DNA of 64,000 nucleotides, taken from contig CALAFO010000016.1 in the NCBI GenBank assembly GCA_937892545.1, positions 31,192 through 95,191 of the forward strand. Reading direction: 5' to 3'. Origin of the DNA: Scatosoma sp002474405 (GTDB lineage: Bacteria > Bacillota > Clostridia > Christensenellales > Borkfalkiaceae). The notes beneath the pieces were generated by a model. It was not told where the DNA came from. It worked only from the letters and a program-made list of their open reading frames with translations, and made no database searches. The position numbers and the translations under genes were made by a program. This document shows positions 32,910 to 40,255 of the stretch, in pieces (the stretch's first letter is position 1; every line of letters begins with the position of its first letter).

Positions 32910-33272
32910 TCATTCGCCTTTCCAAATTCCGTCCGGTCTCATTTTTGCCATTGTCAAAAGTTGCACCAATGGTCTTTTGGCATTACCCTCCGTTGCTTCC
33001 CAATAGTTCTTTGAAACATCGTCGCCTAACGCGTTTATCGCTTTTTCAAGCAACGGTATGCTTTCAAGTCCCGTCTTTCCGAAAATTGTTCCTATACCGT
33101 CTTTACCGAACACGGAATCACGATGATAAATTTTACTATAATTATACGTTATATTCAGCCACAGTTCCGTAGTCCCGCCAAGCATAAAAGTCCCTCCGCG
33201 CATCATATGCGGAGCATCCGAATGTAACACCTCACCCGTTACCCTATCTGTAAGAGAAATATCCCAACTCAT
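32910..33272 (-). CDS. Hypothetical 120-aa protein
   Basis: It begins MSWDISLTDRVTGEVLHSDA and contains GGTFMLGGTTELWLNITYNY and a C-terminal QLLTMAKMRPDGIWKGE. Proteins with this opening are known from phages and mobile elements, but their function is unknown. AGAGG precedes the ATG. It lies 12 bp after the larger phosphoesterase gene in the same operon. Confidence 0.75.
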   Translation of the reverse strand: MSWDISLTDRVTGEVLHSDAPHMMRGGTFMLGGTTELWLNITYNYSKIYHRDSVFGKDGIGTIFGKTGLESIPLLEKAINALGDDVSKNYWEATEGNAKRPLVQLLTMAKMRPDGIWKGE

Positions 33273-33284
33273 TTTATACCTCTT

Positions 33285-34067
33285 TTATATATTCTCATCC
33301 TCAAGGACAATACAATTTACCCGACCGGAATATGCGGTGCAACCGTCAATTGCAATAATACCGTCCGCATAAAACGGTGAAAAATCGCTGTCCTTGCCAA
33401 ACTCACTGCACTTTCCTTCAAGCCGACAATGTCCCCACGAACAATGCCAATGCCCACAGACAATCGTTTTATCCTTTTCCGTCACCCCGTAAGAGTATGC
33501 AAGCATCCCGTTTATCCACCGAGCTTCTTTCCAACTCGACTCGCCTGCTTCTCGCCAATCTTCGATAGGCGAATAATAATTTGCAGACCAGCCGTGACGA
33601 TTGTTGCAAGGTATCCACCCGTGAACAAATACATGTTTTTTCGTTTCGTAATAATTCAGCATTTTCGGAATAATTTCCGTTAGATACGGCGTTGCGCACA
33701 ACTTGTTTATAATATCCCTGTAGTCATCCGTAAAAACATCCGTTCCCGTTAAATCGATAACTGTTTTAACCGTGCCGTTACTCCAGTGGTGCGTATGCTC
33801 TATTCCGTATCCAAACAACTGCTTTGCGTCGCGAATCAAATCTAAAATTAAATCTTCGTGATTTCCGCGCACCAAAATTACATCATCGTTCTTTAGAAGC
33901 TCGCAGATAAAATTTTGCACTTTCACCGATTCCGATCCCCTGTCGAACAAATCGCCGCAAACAATCAATTTATGCGGAGATTTATCCTCAAAAAAACCTT
34001 TCTCGGACAAAGCCTGCATTGTTTTACTGTAAAAACCATGCACGTCAGAAATTACATAATATCTCAT
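33285..34067 (-). CDS. Calcineurin-like metallophosphoesterase (PrpE/Ser-Thr phosphatase type)
   Basis: A 260-aa protein with all core motifs of the bimetal phosphoesterases: ISDVHGF (D8, H10), CGDLFDRG (about 37-44), RGNHED (about 66-71), a later His in HVFVHGWIP and VCGHWHCSWG near the C-terminus. Its order and length fit the PPP-type phosphatases that act on phosphoproteins or diadenosine tetraphosphate. Its ATG overlaps the stop of the second phosphoesterase gene in ATGA. Two different phosphoesterases in one mobile-region operon are unusual; the substrates are not evident. Confidence 0.92.
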   Translation of the reverse strand: MRYYVISDVHGFYSKTMQALSEKGFFEDKSPHKLIVCGDLFDRGSESVKVQNFICELLKNDDVILVRGNHEDLILDLIRDAKQLFGYGIEHTHHWSNGTVKTVIDLTGTDVFTDDYRDIINKLCATPYLTEIIPKMLNYYETKKHVFVHGWIPCNNRHGWSANYYSPIEDWREAGESSWKEARWINGMLAYSYGVTEKDKTIVCGHWHCSWGHCRLEGKCSEFGKDSDFSPFYADGIIAIDGCTAYSGRVNCIVLEDENI

Positions 34068-34654
34068 TCCTTATCGATCCTCTGCTCTTTTGTTTTTAGA
34101 ATTTCGTCTAACGTAACCGGCGCATAATTCCAATACATACAACCGACGTTATAAATCTGTAAATTATACCCCTTTTCGTTTAATGTTTTTGCGATAAGAA
34201 ATTCTTCCGTTGCCTCCGCCGTAAAATGCGAATGCCCGTGCAAATGAATTGCATTATATCTATGTCCGTTGTAAAACGGGATAAAATAATGGCTTAAAAT
34301 ACACCGACGCACCGTGCCGTCGTCAAGCGTAACGCTAATATCGTCATAATCTTTTATTCCTGCAAGTGCTTTCTTTGCCGTCGCACTATGTAAAAACCGA
34401 TCATGGTTGCCCTTTATTAAAACAATCTGTCCGTTCAAGCGTTTTATAATCTGAACCGCTTCGTTTGTTGCGGTTTTCCATATCAAATCACCTAAAACGT
34501 AGACAAGATCTCCTTTGCCTACCTTGCCATTCCAACGCTTTATAAGCTCATCGTCCATTTCTTCCACAGTTTCAAACGGTCTGTTGTCAAACCTTAAAAC
34601 GTTCTCATGCCCGAAATGCAAATCGCTCGTAAAAAATATCTTTTGTCTTTCCAT
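34064..34654 (-). CDS. Small metallophosphoesterase (YfcE/phage type)
   Basis: A 196-aa protein beginning MERQKIFFTSDLHFGHENVL, followed by VLGDLIWK, LIKGNHDRF, CILSHYFIPF and HLHGHSHF, the motif series of small calcineurin-like phosphoesterases common in phages and plasmids. The start at 34654 shares one base with the upstream stop (TAATG), and the end overlaps the next gene by four bases. Likely a nucleic-acid or cyclic-nucleotide phosphodiesterase; the specific substrate is unknown. Confidence 0.92.
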   Translation of the reverse strand: MERQKIFFTSDLHFGHENVLRFDNRPFETVEEMDDELIKRWNGKVGKGDLVYVLGDLIWKTATNEAVQIIKRLNGQIVLIKGNHDRFLHSATAKKALAGIKDYDDISVTLDDGTVRRCILSHYFIPFYNGHRYNAIHLHGHSHFTAEATEEFLIAKTLNEKGYNLQIYNVGCMYWNYAPVTLDEILKTKEQRIDKE

Positions 34655-35292
34655 TATCCGTCTCCGAAAATTTCGTCGCAAAACGATTGTAATTCAATTT
34701 TATCTTTCATATTCAAATCGGCACATGCCGACAACTTGTCCGTATAACGTTTTTCAAAAATGTATAGCCTCGACGAAGTAGTCTTTGTATCATCATTATA
34801 TCGAATCATTTCGGGAAAGCCCCAAAACATAACTCCCACTTTATCCGAATATCGGAAAGCTTCGTCAAGCGCATATTCTAAAAACTCAAACTCTGGTTTT
34901 ATCGCTCGGATATAATCCTTTCCGTCTTTAATTATTATCTGACGAAACATAGCGACTTTTGCCCTCATATAATATGGATAATGCCAGATATTAACGTGTT
35001 TCCATTTGTAGCTTTTCTCATAATGCTCACTTTTGCCTATCAGTCTCACCGGCGTTAAAAATCGATTGCTTCCATACTCAACCGGATGCTCGCAATTTTT
35101 ATTCCCCGACTTAAACTCCGTAAGCACAGCATAAAGCCCGTCAACGTCATTGCCTATCGATTTATTGTTTCGAATAGCGATTATCAGCTCTTCGATTTCT
35201 TCCTGCGTTCCATAATAGTCTTTCCATCCGGATGAAAAGCCGGGACGAGCATAATCTGTAAGCTGAATCCTGTAAAACTGTTTATTCTTCAT
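34654..35292 (-). CDS. Hypothetical 212-aa protein
   Basis: Start MKNKQFYRIQLTDYARPGFS at 35292, within the end of the upstream small gene (11-bp overlap). There are no membrane segments and no motif I recognise. The protein is rich in aromatic residues (KHVNIWHYPYYMRAKVAMFR). The one-base TAATG link to the phosphoesterase gene suggests the two are made in equal amounts and may work together. Confidence 0.75.
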   Translation of the reverse strand: MKNKQFYRIQLTDYARPGFSSGWKDYYGTQEEIEELIIAIRNNKSIGNDVDGLYAVLTEFKSGNKNCEHPVEYGSNRFLTPVRLIGKSEHYEKSYKWKHVNIWHYPYYMRAKVAMFRQIIIKDGKDYIRAIKPEFEFLEYALDEAFRYSDKVGVMFWGFPEMIRYNDDTKTTSSRLYIFEKRYTDKLSACADLNMKDKIELQSFCDEIFGDG

Positions 35293-35461
35293 TATTCTTA
35301 AACCAACACTGCAAAAACGGCGTGTTTTTTGGATCGGCACAGAAATACAAGAAATCTCGCGTTATCTCTTCAATCGTCGTGCCGTTTTCTTTACAAATCT
35401 TTTGCACTCCGTCGTAAAGAGCCTGCTCTATTTCAAACACCACCTCTACTTCTTCTGCCAT
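35282..35461 (-). CDS. Small RelB/DinJ-like or RHH-type protein
   Basis: A 59-aa protein, start MAEEVEVVFEIEQALYDGVQ, chosen because GGGAG lies five bases upstream of that ATG and the -10 box lies at 35496-35501. The beta strand followed by two helices (YDGVQKICKENGTTIEEITR) looks like RelB/DinJ antitoxins or ribbon-helix-helix proteins. It heads the operon with the phosphoesterases. No RelE-type toxin is recognisable next to it, so antitoxin function is uncertain. Confidence 0.6.
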   Translation of the reverse strand: MAEEVEVVFEIEQALYDGVQKICKENGTTIEEITRDFLYFCADPKNTPFLQCWFKNNEE

Positions 35462-35495
35462 AGAATCTCCCATATTTACTATTAGTCTCGCCAAA

Positions 35496-35524
35496 ATTAT
35501 AGCATAAAAAAAGACCTATTTTCA
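35496..35524 (-). promoter_or_regulatory. Promoter of the phosphoesterase operon
   Basis: The -10 is TATAAT on the minus strand (35496-35501) with a weak -35 TGAAAA 17 bp upstream (about 35519-35524). Confidence 0.55.
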
Positions 35525-35539
35525 TCCCACTCAAAAACG

Positions 35540-35604
35540 TTTCAACTTTTAGAAAAATATTTCAATTTTCTGTTTTTGTTGCAACTTTTTGAAAAATGTT
35601 TCAA
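35540..35604. repeat. Pair of 26-bp direct repeats rich in TTTCAA
   Basis: 35540-35565 and 35579-35604 are near copies (TTTCAACTTTTAGAAAAATA... against TTGCAACTTTTTGAAAAATG...), about 22 of 26 bases alike. They lie between the phosphoesterase operon promoter and the XRE gene and may be regulator binding sites. Confidence 0.6.
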
Positions 35605-35620
35605 CTCGAAACCAACCACA

Positions 35621-35647
35621 GGTCAACTTTTAAACTACCGGTTTATT
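35621..35647. repeat. Direct repeat A flanking the XRE pair
   Basis: GGTCAAC-N10-CCGGTTTATT. The same 27-bp arrangement recurs at 36592-36618 (about 21 of 27 bases alike). The two copies bracket the divergent XRE regulators. Confidence 0.55.
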
Positions 35648-35672
35648 GTAATTCAATCCCTTTTAGTATACT

Positions 35673-36029
35673 TTATTTACTGTTCCGCTTCGTAAAAGCA
35701 TTTTCCCGCAGTATCTCCCGCAGAGCCTTTACCATATCGATGATAATCCTGCTCTCATACAATGTACACTCTTTAATTTGCTCGGCAAATTCGTTTTCGC
35801 ACACTTTTTCATGCGTGTTTATACAGTCCGCCAAAATGTAATCTGCCGAAACGTCCAGCGCATTTGCTATATCGACGAGCGTTTCAAGGCTCATGCACTT
35901 CAACCCCGTTTCCATATAACTTATGTAACTCGTCGATTTCTCTACCGCTTCAGCCAAATCTGCCTGCGATAAATGCTTCTTTTTCCGTGCCTCTTTCACT
36001 CTTTGCCCGATAGTGTAATAGTTAATCAT
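35673..36029 (-). CDS. XRE-family HTH regulator (leftward)
   Basis: A 118-aa protein with a Cro/CI-type helix-turn-helix in residues about 8-63 (GQRVKEARKKKHLSQADLAE, then AVEKSTSYISYMETGLKCMS and LVDIANALDVSADYIL). A short C-terminal tail with ECTLYESRIIIDMVKALREI follows, similar in plan to the divergent regulator. The ATG is preceded by GGAGG. Start codon and ribosome binding site lie within an 11-13-11 inverted repeat (36024-36058) next to the transcription start, an autorepression signal. Probably one of two opposed regulators of the surrounding element. Confidence 0.9.
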   Translation of the reverse strand: MINYYTIGQRVKEARKKKHLSQADLAEAVEKSTSYISYMETGLKCMSLETLVDIANALDVSADYILADCINTHEKVCENEFAEQIKECTLYESRIIIDMVKALREILRENAFTKRNSK

Positions 36030-36124
36030 GAATAAACCTCCAAAAAATATTCATGATTATTATAGCCGTTGCACTATATTTTCGGCAATCGGCTGTTGCG
36101 CTCATAGCCAATAGACGATAAAAT
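36024..36124. promoter_or_regulatory. Divergent XRE promoters with palindromic operator
   Basis: Leftward: TTGCCG (36083-36088), 18 bp, TATAAT (36059-36064). Rightward: TTGCGC (36096-36101), 17 bp, TAAAAT (36119-36124). AATCATGAATA (36024-36034) and TATTCATGATT (36048-36058) form a perfect inverted repeat across the leftward start site. The two -35 boxes are only 7 bp apart, so the promoters probably compete. Confidence 0.75.
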
Positions 36125-36153
36125 AGTCATAAGCATAAAACAGGAGGCGGAAT

Positions 36154-36507
36154 ATGGACGACGAGAATTCGTTAAAACTAAAAGAAATCGGCAATCGTAT
36201 TCGCGCCGCCAGAGTCGAACAACACATGAGCCAAGACGCATTAGCGTTCGAGGCGGATTTAAGCCTTAGCACAATGAGCGACATCGAACTCGGCAAGTCT
36301 AATCTTCGCGTCGTTACTTTAATAAAAATTATCGAAGCGTTAAAGATTTCCGCAGATACAATCCTGCGCCCGGACGTTCCGAATGTGAACGGTATTTACC
36401 AATCGGAGTTCAGCGACCTGCTGTCCGATTGCTCCCCCACCGAGATGGAATCCATTATAAGACTCGTTTCCGACGTCAAAAAAACTTTCCACTCAAACAA
36501 ACTATAA
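36154..36507 (+). CDS. XRE-family HTH regulator (rightward)
   Basis: A 117-aa protein with a Cro/CI-type helix-turn-helix: GNRIRAARVEQHMSQDALAF, then EADLSLSTMSDIELGKSNLR and IKIIEALKISADTIL. The C-terminal tail SDLLSDCSPTEMESIIRLVS has the same plan as the leftward regulator, so the two are distant paralogues. The start ATG at 36154 follows CAGGAGG. A strong terminator ends it before the recombinase operon. A repressor/anti-repressor switch controlling excision or the downstream operon is plausible. Confidence 0.9.
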   Translation: MDDENSLKLKEIGNRIRAARVEQHMSQDALAFEADLSLSTMSDIELGKSNLRVVTLIKIIEALKISADTILRPDVPNVNGIYQSEFSDLLSDCSPTEMESIIRLVSDVKKTFHSNKL

Positions 36508-36530
36508 CCCACACAACATCACTTAATCAG

Positions 36531-36564
36531 GTTGCCGAATCGCCATTACTCGGCAACTTTTTTT
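36531..36564 (+). terminator. Terminator of the rightward XRE gene
   Basis: GTTGCCGA (36531-36538) pairs with TCGGCAAC (36550-36557), followed by seven T. Confidence 0.85.
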
Positions 36565-36581
36565 ATTTTTCTTATGTTTTT

Positions 36582-36645
36582 ATAAACCGACGGTCAACGA
36601 CTTGACTGCCGGTTTATTTCTTTTTACGCGAAAAGACGTTATAAT
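36582..36645 (+). promoter_or_regulatory. Palindrome, direct repeat B and -10 of the recombinase operon
   Basis: A 36-bp imperfect palindrome (36582-36617, arms ATAAACCGACGGTCAA and TTGACTGCCGGTTTAT, 14 of 16 paired) contains direct repeat B (36592-36618). TATAAT at 36640-36645 without a clear -35 lies just downstream, 33 bp before the operon's ATG. The palindrome could be an activator/repressor site or a recombination half-site. Confidence 0.6.
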
Positions 36646-36677
36646 TGATTGCGGAACAACAAGCATAGGGAGAGACT

Positions 36678-37277
36678 ATGGAAGAATTAAACGTATTCGA
36701 TAAACTCACGGCTATCGCAACGCCGACACAACTTACTTTGTTCGGCGACCCCGATCGTTCAAGAGCAATCTCTGAACATAAAGCATGGCTGCAAAGCATC
36801 CGACACGAACGCCCGAATACCGAATCGAACTATAAAATAGGTATCTATATTCGCTATTTTAATCAGACTAAATACGAAGATTATCTCTCATATCACAAAA
36901 AACAGTTTAACGACACCATCGCCCTTTGCCCGAAATGGGAACTTGTCGATTTTTATATAGATGAGGGTGCGACAGCTCCGCATATGGAATCTGCCAAAGA
37001 ATGGAGCCGATTATTGCAAGATTGCATGGACGGCAAAGTCAATCTTATTATCACTCAAAAAATCGGTAACGTTTCGAGAGATATGCAAGAACTGACGATA
37101 TGTTCGCGACTACTTGCCACACAAAATCCGCCTATCGGTATTTATTTTATATCGGAAGACATTTTTACTTTAGCCTCTTACTATACACGCGATTTGAGGG
37201 ACACAAAATTCTTTCCTTCCGAGGATTGGAAGATACTCCCCGACGAAGAGCCAAAAGGACTGATTACAGATGATTGA
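36678..37277 (+). CDS. Catalytically dead serine-recombinase domain protein
   Basis: A 199-aa protein. Residues about 52-170 align by eye to the resolvase domain of the next gene: YKIGIYIRYFN against RVGIYVRVST, FYIDEGAT against IYADEGIS, NLIITQKIGNVSRD against DMIITKSVSRFARN. The catalytic Ser is Phe (F61) and the active-site Arg residues of RFARN are lost (NVSRD). There is no recombinase or zinc-ribbon domain after it. It starts the operon after GGGAGAG and overlaps the active recombinase gene by eight bases. Probably a non-catalytic partner that regulates or structures the recombination complex; no named family is known to me. Confidence 0.8.
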   Translation: MEELNVFDKLTAIATPTQLTLFGDPDRSRAISEHKAWLQSIRHERPNTESNYKIGIYIRYFNQTKYEDYLSYHKKQFNDTIALCPKWELVDFYIDEGATAPHMESAKEWSRLLQDCMDGKVNLIITQKIGNVSRDMQELTICSRLLATQNPPIGIYFISEDIFTLASYYTRDLRDTKFFPSEDWKILPDEEPKGLITDD

Positions 37278-39162
37278 TATTGAAAAACGCGAACAAAAGG
37301 AACAGGAGAAAAAGAAAACTCGGCAAAGGATGCAAGTTAAAGTCGATCCGAACAACTACGAGTTTATTCCTGCCCAAAAAGAAACCGACTATTACGACAA
37401 TGACGTCAATCAAAGAGTCGGAATCTACGTTCGCGTTTCCACCGACGACGTAAGGCAAACAACATCATTTGAATTGCAAAAGAAATATTATGAGGATTTC
37501 GTTACAAAACACCCCAATTGGACGCTCGTAAAAATCTATGCCGATGAGGGCATCAGCGGCACCTCTCTCGACCACCGCATCGGATTCAACGAAATGATTT
37601 CCGACGCAAAAAGCGGTAAACTCGATATGATTATTACAAAAAGTGTATCCCGTTTTGCCCGTAACGTTCTTATTTGTATCGGTATGGTGAGAGACTTGGC
37701 TGCATTACACCACCCCGTCGGTGTATTCTTTGAATCGGAAGCCATATTTTCGCTAAACGACGATTCTCAAATGGCGTTATCTTTTTTAGCCACGATGGCA
37801 GAAGAAGAATCACACACGCGTAGCAGAAGCATGGAAACTTCCCTTCGGATGCGTCTCGATAACGGTATCCCCCTTACCCCTAAACTATTGGGTTACTCTC
37901 ATGACGAAGACGGGCAACTCGTTATCAACCCTACCGAAGCGCCAACGGTTAAATTATGCTTTTATATGTATCTCTACGGCTATTCGACTCAACAAATCGC
38001 CGATACTCTTATCGCTCTCGGTCGTAAATCTTACCTCGGGAATATCTGCTGGACGGCAAACTCTATCGTTCAAATCTTGCGAAACGAAAGGCATTGCGGC
38101 GACGTTCTCACAAGAAAAACCTATACGCCCGACTTTCATACCCATAAAGCAAAGAAAAACTATGGCAAAAAACCGCAAAGTTTATATAAAAATCATCACG
38201 AAGCAATCGTCTCCCGCGATGATTTTATTGCCGTTCAGCATATGCTTGACAATGCAAAATACGGCAATAAATCTTTTCTACCCGAACTGAAAGTCATCTC
38301 ATCCGGCATACTAAAAGGTTTTGTAATAATAAATCCGCGCTGGGCGGCATTCAAAGAAATAGACTATCTTCAAGCCGCTCAAAGCATTTACGAACAACTT
38401 GCAGAATCCGACAACGAACAACCGACTCTTGTTGACGATAACCCGAAAGAAGTTCAGATAGAGGTCGCCGCCGGGGATTTCGACCTACGGGATTTTGAAA
38501 TTACCCGTTCAGAATTTTTCGATTCCGTAAAACAGCCTTATGTCATTTTTGCAAATAAAAAGATTAAATTCGGCGCTACGATTACGAAGAAGTTCGCGGA
38601 TAAAAATTACATAGAATTACTTGTAAATCCAAAAGAAAGAAAATTCGCCATACGCCAAACGGATAAAACAAATCGGCAAAGCGTGTGCTGTTCAAAATTA
38701 TCCATAGGTCAACATCTTCCTCGAGAAATCCCGGCTTCCGCTTTTTTCAGCACGCTATACGATCTGTTCGGGTGGAATACCGATTATAAATACCGCATTA
38801 TCGGTTCTTTGCTTGAAAAAGATAATGAAATTGCCTATGTTTTCAACATAGATAACTCTGAAGCCTTTTTCAAACCGTATATCTTGCCGAAAGAACAAGA
38901 CGAAAACACAAAAATCCAGCATCTCACCCCTTCGGGGAAACGTATACGCGCCATTCCGCAAGAATGGACAAGCAGTTTCGGCAAACAATACTATATTCAC
39001 GAACAATCGATTGCCGCGTTAGCCGAACAAAGCGAAAAAGACTGGAAATTACGCATAGACGGTCAGCTTTGCGATACCGGTAACAACCTGAACGTAACCG
39101 GCTTCGACGAATTACGAACTTATATCAATCAAGAAATAAGCAGCATTACCACACAGGAGTAA
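37270..39162 (+). CDS. Large serine recombinase without zinc ribbon, with extra C-terminal domain
   Basis: A 630-aa large serine recombinase. After a basic 45-residue extension comes the resolvase domain with catalytic Ser57 in YVRVST, YADEGISGTS and VSRFARN. The recombinase (DNA-binding) domain follows with PLTPKLLGYSHDEDGQLVI and SIVQILRNERHCGDVL. Where other family members have a zinc ribbon with CxxC pairs this one has SSGILKGFVIINPRWAAF and no cysteines. Residues about 405-535 carry an additional domain (KERKFAIRQTDKTNRQ, then FFSTLYDLFGWNTDYKYRII) also present in the next two genes. The catalytic residues are intact. It may be the integrase of this accessory block or an invertase-type switch. 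Confidence 0.9.
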   Translation: MIDIEKREQKEQEKKKTRQRMQVKVDPNNYEFIPAQKETDYYDNDVNQRVGIYVRVSTDDVRQTTSFELQKKYYEDFVTKHPNWTLVKIYADEGISGTSLDHRIGFNEMISDAKSGKLDMIITKSVSRFARNVLICIGMVRDLAALHHPVGVFFESEAIFSLNDDSQMALSFLATMAEEESHTRSRSMETSLRMRLDNGIPLTPKLLGYSHDEDGQLVINPTEAPTVKLCFYMYLYGYSTQQIADTLIALGRKSYLGNICWTANSIVQILRNERHCGDVLTRKTYTPDFHTHKAKKNYGKKPQSLYKNHHEAIVSRDDFIAVQHMLDNAKYGNKSFLPELKVISSGILKGFVIINPRWAAFKEIDYLQAAQSIYEQLAESDNEQPTLVDDNPKEVQIEVAAGDFDLRDFEITRSEFFDSVKQPYVIFANKKIKFGATITKKFADKNYIELLVNPKERKFAIRQTDKTNRQSVCCSKLSIGQHLPREIPASAFFSTLYDLFGWNTDYKYRIIGSLLEKDNEIAYVFNIDNSEAFFKPYILPKEQDENTKIQHLTPSGKRIRAIPQEWTSSFGKQYYIHEQSIAALAEQSEKDWKLRIDGQLCDTGNNLNVTGFDELRTYINQEISSITTQE

Positions 39163-39165
39163 CAA

Positions 39166-39885
39166 ATGAGCGATACGAATACATTGAACGATTTATTGCC
39201 CGACTCATTAAATCAAGAAGAACTACCAAACACTCAACAACCGTCCCTTGCCAAAGACGATGAAATATTAGATATGACCGGCGGCTTCGATTTTGACGAC
39301 TATCAGGTCGTCAGACGAGAATTTTTCGCACATATAAAAGAACCGTCCGTAACCTTCAACGAGTGCAAATTATACGTCAACGCCGCATGCCTCTCTAAAT
39401 TTCCAAATGCGTCTTACGCTCAGGTTCTGATAAATCAGAAAAAGAAAATTCTTGCTCTGCGCCCTTGTGAAGAAGGTGCAAGAGATTCTTTCATGTGGTG
39501 CAATTCTTCTAACAGTAAAAGGAAGGCAAAGTCTATCACATGCAAACTGTTTTTTGCAAAACTTGTGTCGCTTATGGATTGGAATCCGAATTACAGATAT
39601 AAACTGTTGGGTAAACTTATTCACGCGAACGGCGAATACCTCATCGCGTTTGATTTAACCTCAACCGAAATTTATCGAAAAGCAAAAGTCGGTGAAGATA
39701 AAATGAAGGTTTCCCGAACACCGGTTTACCCGTCCGATTGGCAAAACCAATTCGGTTTACCGTTTAACGAACATAAACAGTCCTTACAAATCAATATTTT
39801 CGACGGTTATGCGATTTATTCTATAAAAGAAACCGGACAAGATAACCACTCAGAGGTATCAAATGACAACCGAACAACAGAATAA
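39166..39885 (+). CDS. Stand-alone protein with the recombinase-tail domain (copy 1)
   Basis: A 239-aa protein. Its residues about 45-190 match the C-terminal domain of the preceding recombinase: DYQVVRREFFAHIKEPSVTF, then VLINQKKKILALRPCEEGAR, KLFFAKLVSLMDWNPNYRYK and LLGKLIHANGEYLIAFDL. There is no catalytic domain. It follows after three bases with AGGAG before the ATG. The domain is not one I can name; its shared presence suggests these proteins bind each other or the same DNA. Residues 1-40 are acidic and probably disordered. Confidence 0.8.
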   Translation: MSDTNTLNDLLPDSLNQEELPNTQQPSLAKDDEILDMTGGFDFDDYQVVRREFFAHIKEPSVTFNECKLYVNAACLSKFPNASYAQVLINQKKKILALRPCEEGARDSFMWCNSSNSKRKAKSITCKLFFAKLVSLMDWNPNYRYKLLGKLIHANGEYLIAFDLTSTEIYRKAKVGEDKMKVSRTPVYPSDWQNQFGLPFNEHKQSLQINIFDGYAIYSIKETGQDNHSEVSNDNRTTE

Positions 39886-40255
39886 TGTACTCCTTACAAT
39901 CGATCCGAGAAAAAGCAGAATACGTTTACACAAAACTACCCTTCACGCTCTCGGTGATCCTAAATTTATCCAATTCCTTATAAGTCAAAAACAGCGAAAT
40001 TTCGCGATACGCGCCGTAGATAAAGAATTTATCGACGCGCAGCCGCTCAAGGTAAATATAAAAAATCTCTCACCCGACGATTCATACGAAGTTTTTTCAG
40101 CAATGCTTGTCAATAAATTATGCGACGTTTTAGGCATAGCCGATATAAAAAGTTCCTACAGGCTTTCAGGTTGCATTATTCCGGAACAAAACATGGCTCT
40201 ATTCTCGTTTTCGTCCTTAAGAAAAATAGACTTAAAGGAAGATTGCAATGGATAA
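39863..40255 (+). CDS. Stand-alone protein with the recombinase-tail domain (copy 2, minimal)
   Basis: A 130-aa protein that is nearly all domain: LLTIDPRKSRIRLHKTTLHA, FLISQKQRNFAIRAVDKEFI and AMLVNKLCDVLGIADIKSSY follow the same order as in the recombinase tail and in copy 1. The FAIR motif is identical to that of the recombinase (KFAIRQTD). The ATG lies 23 bases inside the end of the upstream gene with AGAGG before it. Three tandem versions of one domain, one fused to a recombinase, are the distinctive mark of this operon. Confidence 0.8.
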   Translation: MTTEQQNNVLLTIDPRKSRIRLHKTTLHALGDPKFIQFLISQKQRNFAIRAVDKEFIDAQPLKVNIKNLSPDDSYEVFSAMLVNKLCDVLGIADIKSSYRLSGCIIPEQNMALFSFSSLRKIDLKEDCNG

